Positions 40,192-49,588 of a stretch of DNA of 64,000 nucleotides are shown here, in pieces. The notes beneath the pieces are model-generated. The model ran no database searches, was not told where the DNA came from, and saw only the letters and a program-made list of their open reading frames with translations. Location of the stretch: contig NCEU01000004.1 in the NCBI GenBank assembly GCA_002280855.1, forward strand, positions 62,688-126,687, read 5' to 3'. This DNA comes from Sphingomonadales bacterium 32-65-25 (GTDB taxonomy: Bacteria; Pseudomonadota; Alphaproteobacteria; Sphingomonadales; Sphingomonadaceae). Numbering within the stretch: the stretch's first letter is position 1; each line of letters begins with the position of its first letter. The position numbers and the translations under genes are program-made.

Positions 40192-41802
40192 TCAGGCCAG
40201 CGTCATCTTCCGCTTGCCGCGCTTCACCACGGCGGCCTGCGGTGCGCTGGTTGCCATGGAAACGGTCTTGATCGTGTCCATGAACACCCAGTCGCAGCGG
40301 GTTTCGGTGGCGTTGAATGACAAGGTGAGATAGCCGCGGCGGCTGGTGTCGCACCACTGCATCCCCGGCGAGCTTTGCAGCAGCGCGGCGCGGATCAGCG
40401 CCGGATCAGCCGCCAACGCCGATTCGTAGCCGGGCGAAGTGACCGAGTGCACACCGAATTCCGCCGCCACCGGCTTGCCGTCCAGCGTATGGTTGAACGC
40501 CCAGGCGTTGTGGCTGTCGCCGGCAATCACGATCGGATCGGCACCGGCATCGGCCATGGCCTTCAGCAGGCGGCGGCGCGCTTGCGGATAGCCGGACCAC
40601 ATATCCTGCGCGCCCGGAATGCCGGCCTGCGCCGCGGCAATGCCGCCCTTCACATAGCCTTGGGCGCGCGCATCGGCGCCCGGGGCAAGGAAGTCCAGCG
40701 CGTTCTTCGGCGTCATGATATCGCCCATCACCACCTGCTGCGCGATCAGCTGCCAACGCTGGCCGGATTTCACGGCTGATGCGATTTCGCTGGCAAACCA
40801 GGCTTCCTGCTCCATGCCCAACAGCGTGCGCGCTGGGTTCTGCCATTCGCCGCTGGCAAAGGCCTTGATGCCATCCGGCCCGCCACGCAGCGCGGCATTG
40901 AGATCAAGCTGCTTGTCGCGGCCGGACATGCGGGTATCCAGCGTCATCACCGAAACCAGATCGCCGAAATCATAGCGGTGCCACGGCACCTCCGGGCTCA
41001 TCAGCCATTCGCGGTGCGCCTTGAGCGCGGCGTCACGGCGCAAATTCCACACGCCTTCATCGGCCTGGTGGTTCTGCGCGCCGCCCTTCCAGGTATCGTT
41101 GGCAAATTCATGATCATCCCAGATGGCGATCATCGGGAACCGCGCGTGGATCGCCTGCAGGCCGGGATCGGTGCGATAGCTGGCATAGCGCTGGCGATAA
41201 TCGTCGATCATCAATATTTCATCGACCGGCAGGATCTCGCGGCCGGGCATCACCTGCTCCGGGTAGCTGCCCATCTGATATTCATAGATATAATCGCCGA
41301 GGTGGAGCACCGCATCGATGTCATCGCGCACCGCGGCATGGGCATAGGCGTTGAAATGCCCGAACGGCCGGTTGGAGCAGGACACCACCGCCAGCTTCAA
41401 CTGATCCAGCTTGCCGGTGGGCAGCGTCTTGGTGCGGCCCACCATCGACATCGTGCCATCGGGCGCGGTGAAGCGATACCACAGCCACTTTCCTTCCGGC
41501 AGGCCGGTCACCCGCGCCTGCGCCGTACCCCACGTCTCCGCGCCAGCCACCGCTTCGGCCCGCGCGATGATGCGGCTCATGCCCTGATCTTCGGCCACTT
41601 CCAGCTTCAGCACCGTCGCAGCACCCGTCACGCTGGCATAGCGCGTCCACAACGTGACCGCACCGGGGCCGGGATGGCCGGAGGCCACGCCGTGGGTGAA
41701 GCCGCTGATCGGCCACAGCCGGGCCAGCGCCGGGCGCACCGGCAGGATCAGGCCGGCGGCGGTGGCAGTCAGGAAGGCGCGACGATCGATGGCAGGACGC
41801 AT
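40192..41802 (-). CDS. phoD: PhoD-type alkaline phosphatase, Tat-exported
   Basis: 536-residue phosphodiesterase/phosphatase of the PhoD family, which uses Fe3+ and Ca2+. The N-terminus carries a twin-arginine-like signal ([16 protein letters not shown]). Metal-site motifs: [37 protein letters not shown], and [11 protein letters not shown] near the C-terminus. ATG 41802 ([10 protein letters not shown]) follows GAGGGG and gives the Tat signal directly. It would act in the periplasm to release phosphate from organic phosphates. It is followed 20 bases on by the exported hydrolase, so the two may share an mRNA. No Pho box was recognised upstream. Confidence 0.92.
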   Translation of the reverse strand: MRPAIDRRAFLTATAAGLILPVRPALARLWPISGFTHGVASGHPGPGAVTLWTRYASVTGAATVLKLEVAEDQGMSRIIARAEAVAGAETWGTAQARVTGLPEGKWLWYRFTAPDGTMSMVGRTKTLPTGKLDQLKLAVVSCSNRPFGHFNAYAHAAVRDDIDAVLHLGDYIYEYQMGSYPEQVMPGREILPVDEILMIDDYRQRYASYRTDPGLQAIHARFPMIAIWDDHEFANDTWKGGAQNHQADEGVWNLRRDAALKAHREWLMSPEVPWHRYDFGDLVSVMTLDTRMSGRDKQLDLNAALRGGPDGIKAFASGEWQNPARTLLGMEQEAWFASEIASAVKSGQRWQLIAQQVVMGDIMTPKNALDFLAPGADARAQGYVKGGIAAAQAGIPGAQDMWSGYPQARRRLLKAMADAGADPIVIAGDSHNAWAFNHTLDGKPVAAEFGVHSVTSPGYESALAADPALIRAALLQSSPGMQWCDTSRRGYLTLSFNATETRCDWVFMDTIKTVSMATSAPQAAVVKRGKRKMTLA

Positions 41803-41872
41803 GATTGATTCCCCTCTAGAAGCTGGCGCCATTAAACCGGAAATTGTGACAGTTTCGAGGGGATGCCCCGCC

Positions 41873-42043
41873 ATGGCCAAAATGCGCAGCAAGGCCGATC
41901 TGCCCACCAAGGATTGCGCCGCCTGTGGCCGCCCGTTCAGCTGGCGGAAGAAATGGGCGCGCGATTGGGAAAATGTGCGATACTGTTCCGACGCCTGCCG
42001 CAGCGGGGCCTATGGCCGCGCCAAGGCAAATGGTTCGAATTGA
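41873..42043 (+). CDS. DUF2256 small zinc-ribbon-like protein
   Basis: 56-residue basic protein with two Cys pairs ([18 protein letters not shown] and YCSDACRSG), the pattern of DUF2256. It probably binds one zinc. ATG 41873 follows CGAGGGG. Family members are often found next to photolyase/cryptochrome genes; here the photolyase lies 17 kb away. It is 21 bases ahead of the aldolase-family gene. Function is unknown. Confidence 0.85.
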   Translation: MAKMRSKADLPTKDCAACGRPFSWRKKWARDWENVRYCSDACRSGAYGRAKANGSN

Positions 42044-42064
42044 AGCCTTTTGGGGAGGAATCAC

Positions 42065-42841
42065 ATGGCCACGCAACTGAAGACGCCGAGTGTGAAGGAT
42101 CAGGTTTCGGCCGAGGAGTGGGCGCTGCGCGTCGATCTCGCCGCCGCCTATCGGCTGGTGGCGCATTATGGCTGGGACGATCTGATCTTCACCCATCTTT
42201 CGGTGCGTGTGCCGGGGCCGGAACATCATTTCCTGATCAACCCCTATAATCTGATGTTCGAGGAAATTACCGCGTCGTCCCTCGTCAAGATCGACGTGCA
42301 CGGCAATCCGGTGATGGAAACGCCGTACCTGACCAACCCGGCCGGCTTCACCATCCATTCGGCCATTCACATGGCGCGCGAGGATGCCCACGCCGTCATC
42401 CACCTGCACACACCGCACGGCCAGGCCGTTTCAGCGCAAGCCGAAGGCCTGATGCCGCTGACGCAGACCGCCATGCTGATCCGCGACGAGCTGACCTACC
42501 ACCACTATGAAGGCGTCGCGACCGACCTCGACGAGCGTGAACGGCTGGTGGAGGATCTGGGCAGCACCAAGACGGCGATGATCCTGCGCAACCACGGCAC
42601 GCTCACCGTGGGCGAGACGGTGGGCGAGGCGTTCATCAAGATGTATTTCCTCGAACGCGCCTGCGAAGCCCAGATCCACGCGCTGGCCGGCGGCCAGGAT
42701 CTGATCAACCACCCGCCGCAGGGCACGCCGGAAAAGGCCGCCGATCAGGGCCGCACGGGTTTGAAGATGGTGGGCAACATGCTGGCCTGGCCGGCGCTGC
42801 TCAGGAAGCTGGACCGGATCGATCCGTCGTTCCGGGATTGA
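42065..42841 (+). CDS. Class II aldolase/adducin family protein
   Basis: 258-residue cytosolic protein of the class II aldolase/adducin fold. Features: WDDLIFTHLSVRVPG, HFLINPYNLMFEEITASSLVKID, Zn-ligand region HAVIHLHTPHGQAVSA, and LRNHGTLTVGETVGEAF for the third His. Members act on sugar phosphates or serve in degradation of small hydroxy acids; this adducin-like subgroup has no settled substrate. ATG 42065 follows GGGGAGGAA at good spacing. It ends three bases from the convergent DUF423 gene. Confidence 0.88.
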   Translation: MATQLKTPSVKDQVSAEEWALRVDLAAAYRLVAHYGWDDLIFTHLSVRVPGPEHHFLINPYNLMFEEITASSLVKIDVHGNPVMETPYLTNPAGFTIHSAIHMAREDAHAVIHLHTPHGQAVSAQAEGLMPLTQTAMLIRDELTYHHYEGVATDLDERERLVEDLGSTKTAMILRNHGTLTVGETVGEAFIKMYFLERACEAQIHALAGGQDLINHPPQGTPEKAADQGRTGLKMVGNMLAWPALLRKLDRIDPSFRD

Positions 42842-42844
42842 GCG

Positions 42845-43246
42845 TCAGCTCTCGAAGCGGTTGAGCGCATCGCCGGCAAAGGCGATCACCGCCAGCCACA
42901 GCCAGCCGAACATCATGGCGGTGCCGCCCGCAGGGGCGAGCGCCGCCACCCATTTCGGCGCGCCCATCGCCAGCAGGTTCAGGTCCATCGCGAACACGAA
43001 GGCACCGCCCAGCACCGCCCACGCGCCTGAATGGACGAACGGCGAATTGCGCCACGCCAGCAGGCCGAACACGGCTGCGACATGCGGCAGCTGGAATGTC
43101 ACCCCGGTCATGATCCAGTCCTTGGCCTGGGGATCGTCGATGCCGTGCGCCGCAAAGGTGCCAAAGGCCAGCGCGATCAGCGCGTTCAAACAGGCAAAAG
43201 CCGGCAGGTAACGCGGGCGGGCGGGTGCGGTGGGTTCAGCGGACAT
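42845..43246 (-). CDS. DUF423 membrane protein
   Basis: 133-residue inner-membrane protein with four predicted helices (about 14-34, 50-66, 73-92, 105-125). FGTFAAHGIDDPQAKDWIMTG and QLPHVAAVFGLLAWR are the hallmarks of DUF423 (YgdD/YwdK-like), whose function is unknown. It lies 15 bases downstream of the acyl-CoA dehydrogenase gene and is probably co-transcribed. Confidence 0.88.
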   Translation of the reverse strand: MSAEPTAPARPRYLPAFACLNALIALAFGTFAAHGIDDPQAKDWIMTGVTFQLPHVAAVFGLLAWRNSPFVHSGAWAVLGGAFVFAMDLNLLAMGAPKWVAALAPAGGTAMMFGWLWLAVIAFAGDALNRFES

Positions 43247-43261
43247 GGTGACAAGCCCCCT

Positions 43262-44410
43262 TCAATTGTTCAGCCGATAGAGTTCGCGCGCGGTGATCAT
43301 GCGCATGATCTGGTTGGTGCCTTCCAATATCTGGTGCACCCGCAGATCGCGGAAGATCCGCTCCACCGGATAATCCATCAGATAGCCATAACCGCCGTGC
43401 AGCTGCAGGGCACGATCGGCGACAGCCATGCCGGTATCGGTGGCAAAGCGTTTCGCCATGGCGGCAAATTGCGTCTTGTCCGGCGCGCCCTCGCTCACCT
43501 TCACCGCCGCCTGATAGAGCAGCGCGCGGGCCGCCGAAAGTTCGGTCGCCATATCGGCCAGGGTGAACTGGGTGGCCTGGAAATCGGCGATGGCCTTGCC
43601 GAACTGCTGGCGCTGCCGCGTGTAGGCCAGCGCCTCGTCCAGCGCGCGCTGCCCGCCGCCCAGACTGCACGCACCGATGTTGAGCCGGCCGCCGTCAAGC
43701 CCGGCCATGGCGATGCTGAAGCCCTGGCCTTCGGCGCCGACCAGATTTTCCACCGGCACCCGCACTTCATCGAAATTCACCTGCGCGGTGGGTTGCGAAC
43801 GCCAGCCCATCTTGCGTTCCGGCGCGCCAAAGCTGACGCCCTTCATGTCCTTCTCGATCACCAGGCAGCTGATGCCCTTCGGCCCATCCACCCCGGTGCG
43901 AACCATCGTCACGTACACATCATTGACGCCGGCACCCGAAATGAACGCCTTCGATCCGCTCACCACATAATGATCGCCATCGCGCACCGCGCGCGTCTTC
44001 AGCGCTGCCGCATCCGATCCAGATCCCGGTTCGGTGAGGCAATAGCTGGCGATCTGGTCCATCGTCACCAGGCCCGGCAGATACTTGGCCTTCACCGCGT
44101 CACCGCCAAAGCAGTCGATCATCCAGGCCGCCATGTTGTGGATGGAAATGAACGCGCTGGTCGACGGGCAGCCATAGGCCATCGCCTCCATGATCAGCGC
44201 CGCTTCCAGCCGGCCCAGCCCGATGCCGCCGCCGGCCTCGCTGACATAGATTGACCCGAAACCCAGCGCGGCCGCGGCCTGCACGACGTCCTTGGGATAA
44301 TGGTGCTCGGCATCCCAGCGCGCGGCATGGGGCGTGATCGCCTCGGCCGTGAAGCGGCGGGCGACCTCCTGGATGGCCTTCTGGTCGTCGGTCAGGTCAA
44401 ACTGGCTCAT
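43262..44410 (-). CDS. Acyl-CoA dehydrogenase, isobutyryl-CoA-dehydrogenase-like
   Basis: 382-residue FAD enzyme that introduces a 2,3 double bond in a short acyl-CoA. Conserved parts: YCLTEPGSGSDAAALKTRA, SGSKAFISGAGVNDVY, GQRALDEALAYTRQRQQFGK, LQLHGGYGYLMDYPVER and the catalytic Glu in VHQILEGTNQIMR. The last motif with RDLRVHQILEG matches isobutyryl-CoA dehydrogenase (valine breakdown), although 2-methyl-branched or short straight chains are possible. ATG 44410 starts MSQFDLTDDQ, the normal N-terminus. It is divergent from AMP nucleosidase. Confidence 0.9.
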   Translation of the reverse strand: MSQFDLTDDQKAIQEVARRFTAEAITPHAARWDAEHHYPKDVVQAAAALGFGSIYVSEAGGGIGLGRLEAALIMEAMAYGCPSTSAFISIHNMAAWMIDCFGGDAVKAKYLPGLVTMDQIASYCLTEPGSGSDAAALKTRAVRDGDHYVVSGSKAFISGAGVNDVYVTMVRTGVDGPKGISCLVIEKDMKGVSFGAPERKMGWRSQPTAQVNFDEVRVPVENLVGAEGQGFSIAMAGLDGGRLNIGACSLGGGQRALDEALAYTRQRQQFGKAIADFQATQFTLADMATELSAARALLYQAAVKVSEGAPDKTQFAAMAKRFATDTGMAVADRALQLHGGYGYLMDYPVERIFRDLRVHQILEGTNQIMRMITARELYRLNN

Positions 44411-44464
44411 GCTCCGTCTCTACGGGGCTGGAAACGCCATGGCAATTCGTGGCAATAGCCGCAG

Positions 44465-45904
44465 ATGAATCTTGCCCCCGCCACCATCGTCGATCAGTTG
44501 ATCGACATCCACACCCAGTCCGTCGCCGCCCTGCGTGATGCGCTGAAATCCTACATCAACGATGGCGCCGCCCCTGATGGCAGCCAACGCGTGCGCGGCG
44601 ATTGGGCCTATCCCGAACTGCGCCTCGAATTCTCCGGTGAGCGCCGCGCCTTGCGCCCGATCCGCGCCTTTGCCCGGCTCAATCGCCCCGGCAGCTACAC
44701 CACCACTGTCACCCGCCCGGCGATGTTCCGCGCCTATCTCGAAGAGCAGTTGGGCCTGCTGATGGCCGATTATGACGTGGTGGTCTCGGTCGGCCGCTCC
44801 GAAGTCGAGATCCCCTATCCCTACGTGCTCGATGGCGCCGCCGATCTCAATCTGGAAGGCGTGGCCGCCGCCGAACTGGCCCGGCATTTCCCCACCACCG
44901 AACTGCAGCAGATCGGCGACGAACTGGCGGACGGCCTGTGGGACGAGAGCCGCGCCGATGAACGCCCATTGGCCCTGTTCGACGGCCCGCGCACCGATTT
45001 TTCGCTGGCCCGGCTGAAACATTACACCGGCACCGCGCCGGAGGATTTCCAGCATTATATCCTGCTCACCAACTATCATCGCTATGTCGATGAATTCGTG
45101 CGCTGGGCCTGCCGGCAGCTGGGGAACGGCTATGATCGCCTTGCCTGCCCCGGCGGGCTGGACATCACCGCCGATGATCCTGATGCCGACAGAGCCGCCG
45201 CCGATTTCGCCTGGCGCAAGAACCAGATGCCGGCCTGGCACCTGATCGGGCCCAATGGCAGCGGCATCACGCTGGTCAATATCGGGGTCGGCCCGGCCAA
45301 CGCCAAGACGATCTGCGATCACCTCGCCGTGCTGCGCCCGGAAGCCTGGCTGATGATCGGCCACTGCGGCGGCCTGCGCCCCAGCCAGGCCATCGGCGAC
45401 TATGTGCTGGCCCACGCTTACTTGCGCGATGATCATGTGCTGGACGACGTGCTGCCCGCCGAAATCCCGATCCCGGCGCTTTCGGAAGTGCAGAAGGCGC
45501 TGCAACTCGCCACCGAAAAGGTGACCGGCATGACCGGCGACGCGCTCAAACCCCGCCTGCGCACCGGCACCGTGGTGACGACGGACGATCGCAACTGGGA
45601 ACTGCGCTATTCACAGTCATCCCTGCGCTTCAACCAGAGCCGCGCGGTGGCCATCGATATGGAATCCGCCACCATCGCCGCCCAGGGCTACCGCTTCCGC
45701 GTCCCCTACGGCACGTTCCTGTGCGTGTCCGACAAGCCGCTGCACGGCGAGATCAAGCTGCCCGGCCAGGCCAACCGCTTTTATGAAGGCGCGATTTCGG
45801 AGCATCTGCAGATCGGCATCGAAGCCATGATGATCCTGCGCGACGAAGGCCCGGCGCTGCATTCGCGGAAACTGCGGGCGTTTGATGAACCTCCCTTCCG
45901 GTGA
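44465..45904 (+). CDS. amn: AMP nucleosidase
   Basis: Hydrolyses AMP to adenine and ribose 5-phosphate, a control on adenylate pools. 479 residues: N-terminal regulatory domain (IHTQSVAALRDALKSYI, GSYTTTVTRP), then the nucleoside-phosphorylase-like catalytic domain (VNIGVGPANAKTICDHLAVLRP, MIGHCGGLRPSQAIGDYVLAHAY, AIDMESATIAAQGYRFRVP, CVSDKPLHGEIKLPG). The MESAT motif is diagnostic. It starts at ATG 44465, 54 bases from the divergent dehydrogenase. It ends three bases from the astB stop. The product ribose 5-phosphate would be a substrate of the PRPP-synthase homologue at 35885. Confidence 0.95.
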   Translation: MNLAPATIVDQLIDIHTQSVAALRDALKSYINDGAAPDGSQRVRGDWAYPELRLEFSGERRALRPIRAFARLNRPGSYTTTVTRPAMFRAYLEEQLGLLMADYDVVVSVGRSEVEIPYPYVLDGAADLNLEGVAAAELARHFPTTELQQIGDELADGLWDESRADERPLALFDGPRTDFSLARLKHYTGTAPEDFQHYILLTNYHRYVDEFVRWACRQLGNGYDRLACPGGLDITADDPDADRAAADFAWRKNQMPAWHLIGPNGSGITLVNIGVGPANAKTICDHLAVLRPEAWLMIGHCGGLRPSQAIGDYVLAHAYLRDDHVLDDVLPAEIPIPALSEVQKALQLATEKVTGMTGDALKPRLRTGTVVTTDDRNWELRYSQSSLRFNQSRAVAIDMESATIAAQGYRFRVPYGTFLCVSDKPLHGEIKLPGQANRFYEGAISEHLQIGIEAMMILRDEGPALHSRKLRAFDEPPFR

Positions 45905-45907
45905 GGT

Positions 45908-47170
45908 TCAGAGACTGAGTTCAAGCTCCGATAGCAGCGCCTTCCGCGCCGCCTTCACCTGACGCCACAAGTCGGCATTCGTCATGTCTGCCGGGCCAAT
46001 CGCCTCCGGCCACCAGCGCTCGACCAACCGTTCCAGCCGGTCGGCTTTGGCCTCGTCCAGCAAGAAGCGCGCATCGACCCGCGCTGGATCAGCCACCACG
46101 CGCAATCGCAGACACGCCGGCCCGCCGCCGTTCTGCATGGATTCACGCACGTCGACGAAATGCGCGGCGCGAATGGGGCCGTTGCCGGCGACCAGCGCCG
46201 CCAGATAGGCCTTCACGCTCGGGGTCTCTTCGGCTTCCTTCGGCAGCACAAGCGCCATGCTGCCATCGGGCAGGGTGAGCAACTGGCTGTTGAACAGATA
46301 GGACTTGATTGAATCCTCAAGGCTGACCGCGCTGGCCGGCACCTCGACGTAAATCGCCTCGGGCATCCGTCGCGCCAGATCGGCCTTCAGGCCAGCCGCA
46401 TCGGCGAAGGCGTGCTCGTGCGCGAACAGCACGTTGCCGTTGGCCACCGCCACCACGTCATTGTGAAAGGCGCCGGCATCGATGGCGGTCTGGCTCTGCG
46501 CCACGAACAGCGCGTTCGATACGCCGTGGCGGCGGGCGATGGCTTCGCTTGCCCGGCGGTTCTGGCGGGCGGGGAAGCGGCCGCCCTCCTCGCCGAACAC
46601 GAAGATTTCGAGACCGGGCGCGTCGTGCGCGCTGCACAGGCGCATGAAGTTAGCCGCGCCTTCATCCCCGAATGCAGCCGGCAACGCTTCGTGCACCGCG
46701 AACGCCGGATCGGCAAAGGCCAGCGCCAGTTGCGCGTGCGTTTCGGGATGCTCGATGCTGCGATGCGCCATGCGCGACAGGTTGGCGGCGCTGATGTGGC
46801 AGCGGCCGTCGCTCGTATCGGCGGCGGGCGAGACGGTGGCGGCGTTGGCCGTCCACATGCTGCTGGCCGAGGCAGCGGTGGCAAACAGGCGCGGGTCGTC
46901 CGCAGCGGCGCGGGCGATCACCTGCTCGTCCGTACCGACAAACCCCATCTGGCGCAGGAAACCCACATTTGGCCGGTCCAGCGGCAGCAGGAAGCCCTGG
47001 GTGAGGCCAAGCCCCATCACGAACCGCATCTTGGCGAAGCCCTGCAATGAAGCGGCGCGCGGGCGCGACGTTGCCCCGCCATGGCGCGCGCTGGCGAGGT
47101 TGCCGAGCGAGAGCGCCGCATAATTGTGGCTCGGCCCGATCAGGCCATCGAAGTTGATTTCGCGGATCAT
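45908..47170 (-). CDS. astB: N-succinylarginine dihydrolase
   Basis: Second enzyme of the arginine succinyltransferase pathway: succinylarginine to succinylornithine, CO2 and two NH3. 420 residues, slightly shorter than the E. coli enzyme. Features: INFDGLIGPSHNYAALSLGNLAS, MWTANAATVSPA, HISAANLSRMAHRSIEH, FHNDVVAVANGNVLFAHE (catalytic His) and MQNGGGPACLRLRV (catalytic Cys). ATG 47170 (MIREINFDG) overlaps the astD stop (ATGA). It is the last gene of the leftward ast operon. Confidence 0.96.
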   Translation of the reverse strand: MIREINFDGLIGPSHNYAALSLGNLASARHGGATSRPRAASLQGFAKMRFVMGLGLTQGFLLPLDRPNVGFLRQMGFVGTDEQVIARAAADDPRLFATAASASSMWTANAATVSPAADTSDGRCHISAANLSRMAHRSIEHPETHAQLALAFADPAFAVHEALPAAFGDEGAANFMRLCSAHDAPGLEIFVFGEEGGRFPARQNRRASEAIARRHGVSNALFVAQSQTAIDAGAFHNDVVAVANGNVLFAHEHAFADAAGLKADLARRMPEAIYVEVPASAVSLEDSIKSYLFNSQLLTLPDGSMALVLPKEAEETPSVKAYLAALVAGNGPIRAAHFVDVRESMQNGGGPACLRLRVVADPARVDARFLLDEAKADRLERLVERWWPEAIGPADMTNADLWRQVKAARKALLSELELSL

Positions 47171-48567
47171 GGCTTCAAGCCCGTCGTGATGCCGCCGCCC
47201 AGCACATCGGCGGCGAGCGTCGCCACCGGGAAGGCGCAATAATCGGCGGCGTAATAGGCCGAGGGGCGGTGATTGCCGCTGGCCCCGATGCCGCCGAACG
47301 GCGCGGCGGATGATGCACCGTTGGTCGGCCGGTTCCAGTTGACGATGCCGGCGCGGCTTCGCGCCCAGAAATCATCGAAGCGCGTAGTATCGCCGCCGAT
47401 CAGGCCCGCCGCCAGGCCAAAGCGCGTGGCGTTGGCCGCCGCGATGGCCGCATCCCAATCGGGCACGCGGATGATTTGCAGCACAGGGCCGAACAATTCA
47501 TCGTCAGACGGCGCATGGCCGGTCATGTCGATCACGGCGGGTGACAAGAACGGCCGGTCAGCGCGGGCACGCACCAGCGGGCGCAGCACGCGCCCGCCCA
47601 CTCCAACAAGCCCGCCCCAGCCCCGCTCAAGTCCATCGGCGGCGGCGTTGGAAATCACCGGCCCCATGAACGGCTGCGGTTCATCAAACGGGCTGCCGAC
47701 AATCATCCGATCGGCCAAGGCCAGCACGGCTTCCACCAGACGATGATCGCCATCCTGCACGATCAGCCGCCGCGCGTTGGTGCAGCGTTGACCGGCCGAC
47801 AGGAACGCCGATTGCACCACCGTGGCCGCCGCCGCGTCAATGTCGGCGACATCCCACGCCACCAGCGGATTGTTGCCGCCCATTTCCAGCGCGAGGATGC
47901 GGTGCGGCGTCTCAGCAAACTGCCGCGCCAGCGCCGCGCCGACATGCGCCGAGCCGGTGAACAACAGGCCGTCAATCTGCGCGCCGGCCAGTTCCCGGCC
48001 TACATCGCCGCCGCCGTGCACAAGGTTCAGCACCCCCTCCGGCAGCCCGGCCCTTGCCCACAGAGCGGCCATGAATTCCGCCACCGCCGGCGTTTGTTCG
48101 GACGGCTTGAACACGATCACATTGCCCGCCAGCAGCGCCGGCACGATATGGCCGTTGGGCAGGTGCGCCGGGAAATTATACGGCCCCAGCACGGCCAGCA
48201 CGCCATGCGGCTTGTGGCGCAGCATCTGGCGCACGCCGCCGGCCTCGCTGCCCTTCTCGCCGGCGCGCTCGGCCTGAGCGGTGATGCTGATTTCCACTTT
48301 GGCCGCCACGCTGGCGACTTCGGTGCGGGTTTCCCACAGCGGCTTGCCGGTTTCGCGGGCGATCAGGCGGGCGAATTCGTCGGCGTCCGCTTCCACCGCC
48401 GCCTTGAGTGCGCGAACGATGGCGATCCGCTCTGCCAGCGGCCGCCGCGCCCAGCCCGGCGCCGCAAAACGGGCGCGCGCCACGGCCGCCGCCACACCGC
48501 CCACTGGCCCGGTCCAGATCGCTTCGCCGGTGCAGGGATCGGTGGAGACGAGTTCAGCAATCGACAT
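47167..48567 (-). CDS. astD: Succinylglutamate-semialdehyde dehydrogenase
   Basis: Fourth enzyme of the ast pathway, oxidising succinylglutamate semialdehyde to succinylglutamate with NAD+. 466 residues of the aldehyde-dehydrogenase superfamily: VLGPYNFPAHLPNGHIVPALLAG, FKPSEQTPAVAE, FTGSAHVG, ALEMGGNNPLV (catalytic Glu) and GQRCTNARR (catalytic Cys). INWNRPTNGASSAAPFGGIG-type C-terminus is characteristic of AstD. ATG 48567 (MSIAELVSTD) lies inside the 3' end of astA (14-base overlap). Confidence 0.95.
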   Translation of the reverse strand: MSIAELVSTDPCTGEAIWTGPVGGVAAAVARARFAAPGWARRPLAERIAIVRALKAAVEADADEFARLIARETGKPLWETRTEVASVAAKVEISITAQAERAGEKGSEAGGVRQMLRHKPHGVLAVLGPYNFPAHLPNGHIVPALLAGNVIVFKPSEQTPAVAEFMAALWARAGLPEGVLNLVHGGGDVGRELAGAQIDGLLFTGSAHVGAALARQFAETPHRILALEMGGNNPLVAWDVADIDAAAATVVQSAFLSAGQRCTNARRLIVQDGDHRLVEAVLALADRMIVGSPFDEPQPFMGPVISNAAADGLERGWGGLVGVGGRVLRPLVRARADRPFLSPAVIDMTGHAPSDDELFGPVLQIIRVPDWDAAIAAANATRFGLAAGLIGGDTTRFDDFWARSRAGIVNWNRPTNGASSAAPFGGIGASGNHRPSAYYAADYCAFPVATLAADVLGGGITTGLKP

Positions 48568-49588
48568 GACGGATCCTCGTGCCGGGCGTGAGGCCCAGCG
48601 GCGCGGCGACGGCGGCGGGCAGCGTTCGGCCCGCATCAGCGAGCGGCGACAGGAAGGCCTGGAAATCGTGCAGCGTACCGGTTGCCACCAGTTTCGCCGG
48701 CCCTTCCACCGCATCGGCCAGCGCCGCCACTTCGGCTTCGCGGGCACCGCGGATGGACTTCAGATCGTCGATGCGGGCGCTCACGGTGGGGCCGCCGTCG
48801 AAAATGTCGACATAATTGTCGAAGCCAAAGCCCTCCGCCAGCAGCATCGCCAGTGCCGCGCGGCCGGTGGCATGCGGCTGGCCAATGGCGGTGCGGGCCT
48901 CGTCGGTAAGCAGATTGGTGTAGACCGGGTGGCGCGGCATCAGATCGGCGATGAACTGGTTGCCGTGCACGGCATTGAACTTGTCGGCCTCCGGGAAGGA
49001 AATCCCGAAGAACTTGGCGCCCAGTGCGTCCCAGAACGGCGAGTTGCCCTCTGCATCCATCACGCCGCGCAGTTCGGCAATCACGCGGTCGCCAAAACGC
49101 GCGCGGTGCTGGGCGATGAACAGATAGCGGGCGCGGGCCAAAAGCCGGCCCAGCCCGCCGGTGCGCAGATCGGGGTGCAGGAACAGCCCGCCCACTTCCG
49201 ACGCGCCATCGAAATCACTGGTAAGCGACAGGAACTCGATGCGCAGCGTGCGATCCAGTTCCTTGCTGGTCTGGGTCAGCGTCGAAATCTTGTAGCTGTA
49301 GAACGGCCACTCCGCGCCGACGCGGCTGAACACCATGCCGGTGCCGCCGATACGCCCGGTCGCGACTTCTTCCAGCAGCAACAGGTAAAGCTCGTTCGCC
49401 GGCGCTGCATCAGCCCGGGCGAAGCTGGCGTCTGACCAGGCCAGGCGGCGAGCCAGCGCGCCTTCATCCTGCGGCAGATTGGTGAAACCGCCGCCCGTCA
49501 GCTTCGCCAGTTCCAGCACGGCCGGCAGATCGGTGCTGCGCGCCGGGCGCACGCGCCATTCACCCGGCAAGACGCTGGGGGCGATCAT
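48554..49588 (-). CDS. astA: Arginine N-succinyltransferase
   Basis: First step of the ast pathway: succinyl-CoA + arginine to succinylarginine. 344 residues. Conserved parts: VRPARSTDLPAVLELAKLTGGGFTNLP, TGRIGGTGMVFSRVG, EVGGLFLHPDLRTGGLGRLLARARYLF (acyl-CoA binding), ADLMPRHPVYTNLL and ARIDDLKSIRGARE. ATG 49588 overlaps the stop of the M20 hydrolase gene (ATGA). Downstream it overlaps astD by 14 bases. Confidence 0.96.
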   Translation of the reverse strand: MIAPSVLPGEWRVRPARSTDLPAVLELAKLTGGGFTNLPQDEGALARRLAWSDASFARADAAPANELYLLLLEEVATGRIGGTGMVFSRVGAEWPFYSYKISTLTQTSKELDRTLRIEFLSLTSDFDGASEVGGLFLHPDLRTGGLGRLLARARYLFIAQHRARFGDRVIAELRGVMDAEGNSPFWDALGAKFFGISFPEADKFNAVHGNQFIADLMPRHPVYTNLLTDEARTAIGQPHATGRAALAMLLAEGFGFDNYVDIFDGGPTVSARIDDLKSIRGAREAEVAALADAVEGPAKLVATGTLHDFQAFLSPLADAGRTLPAAVAAPLGLTPGTRIRHVDC

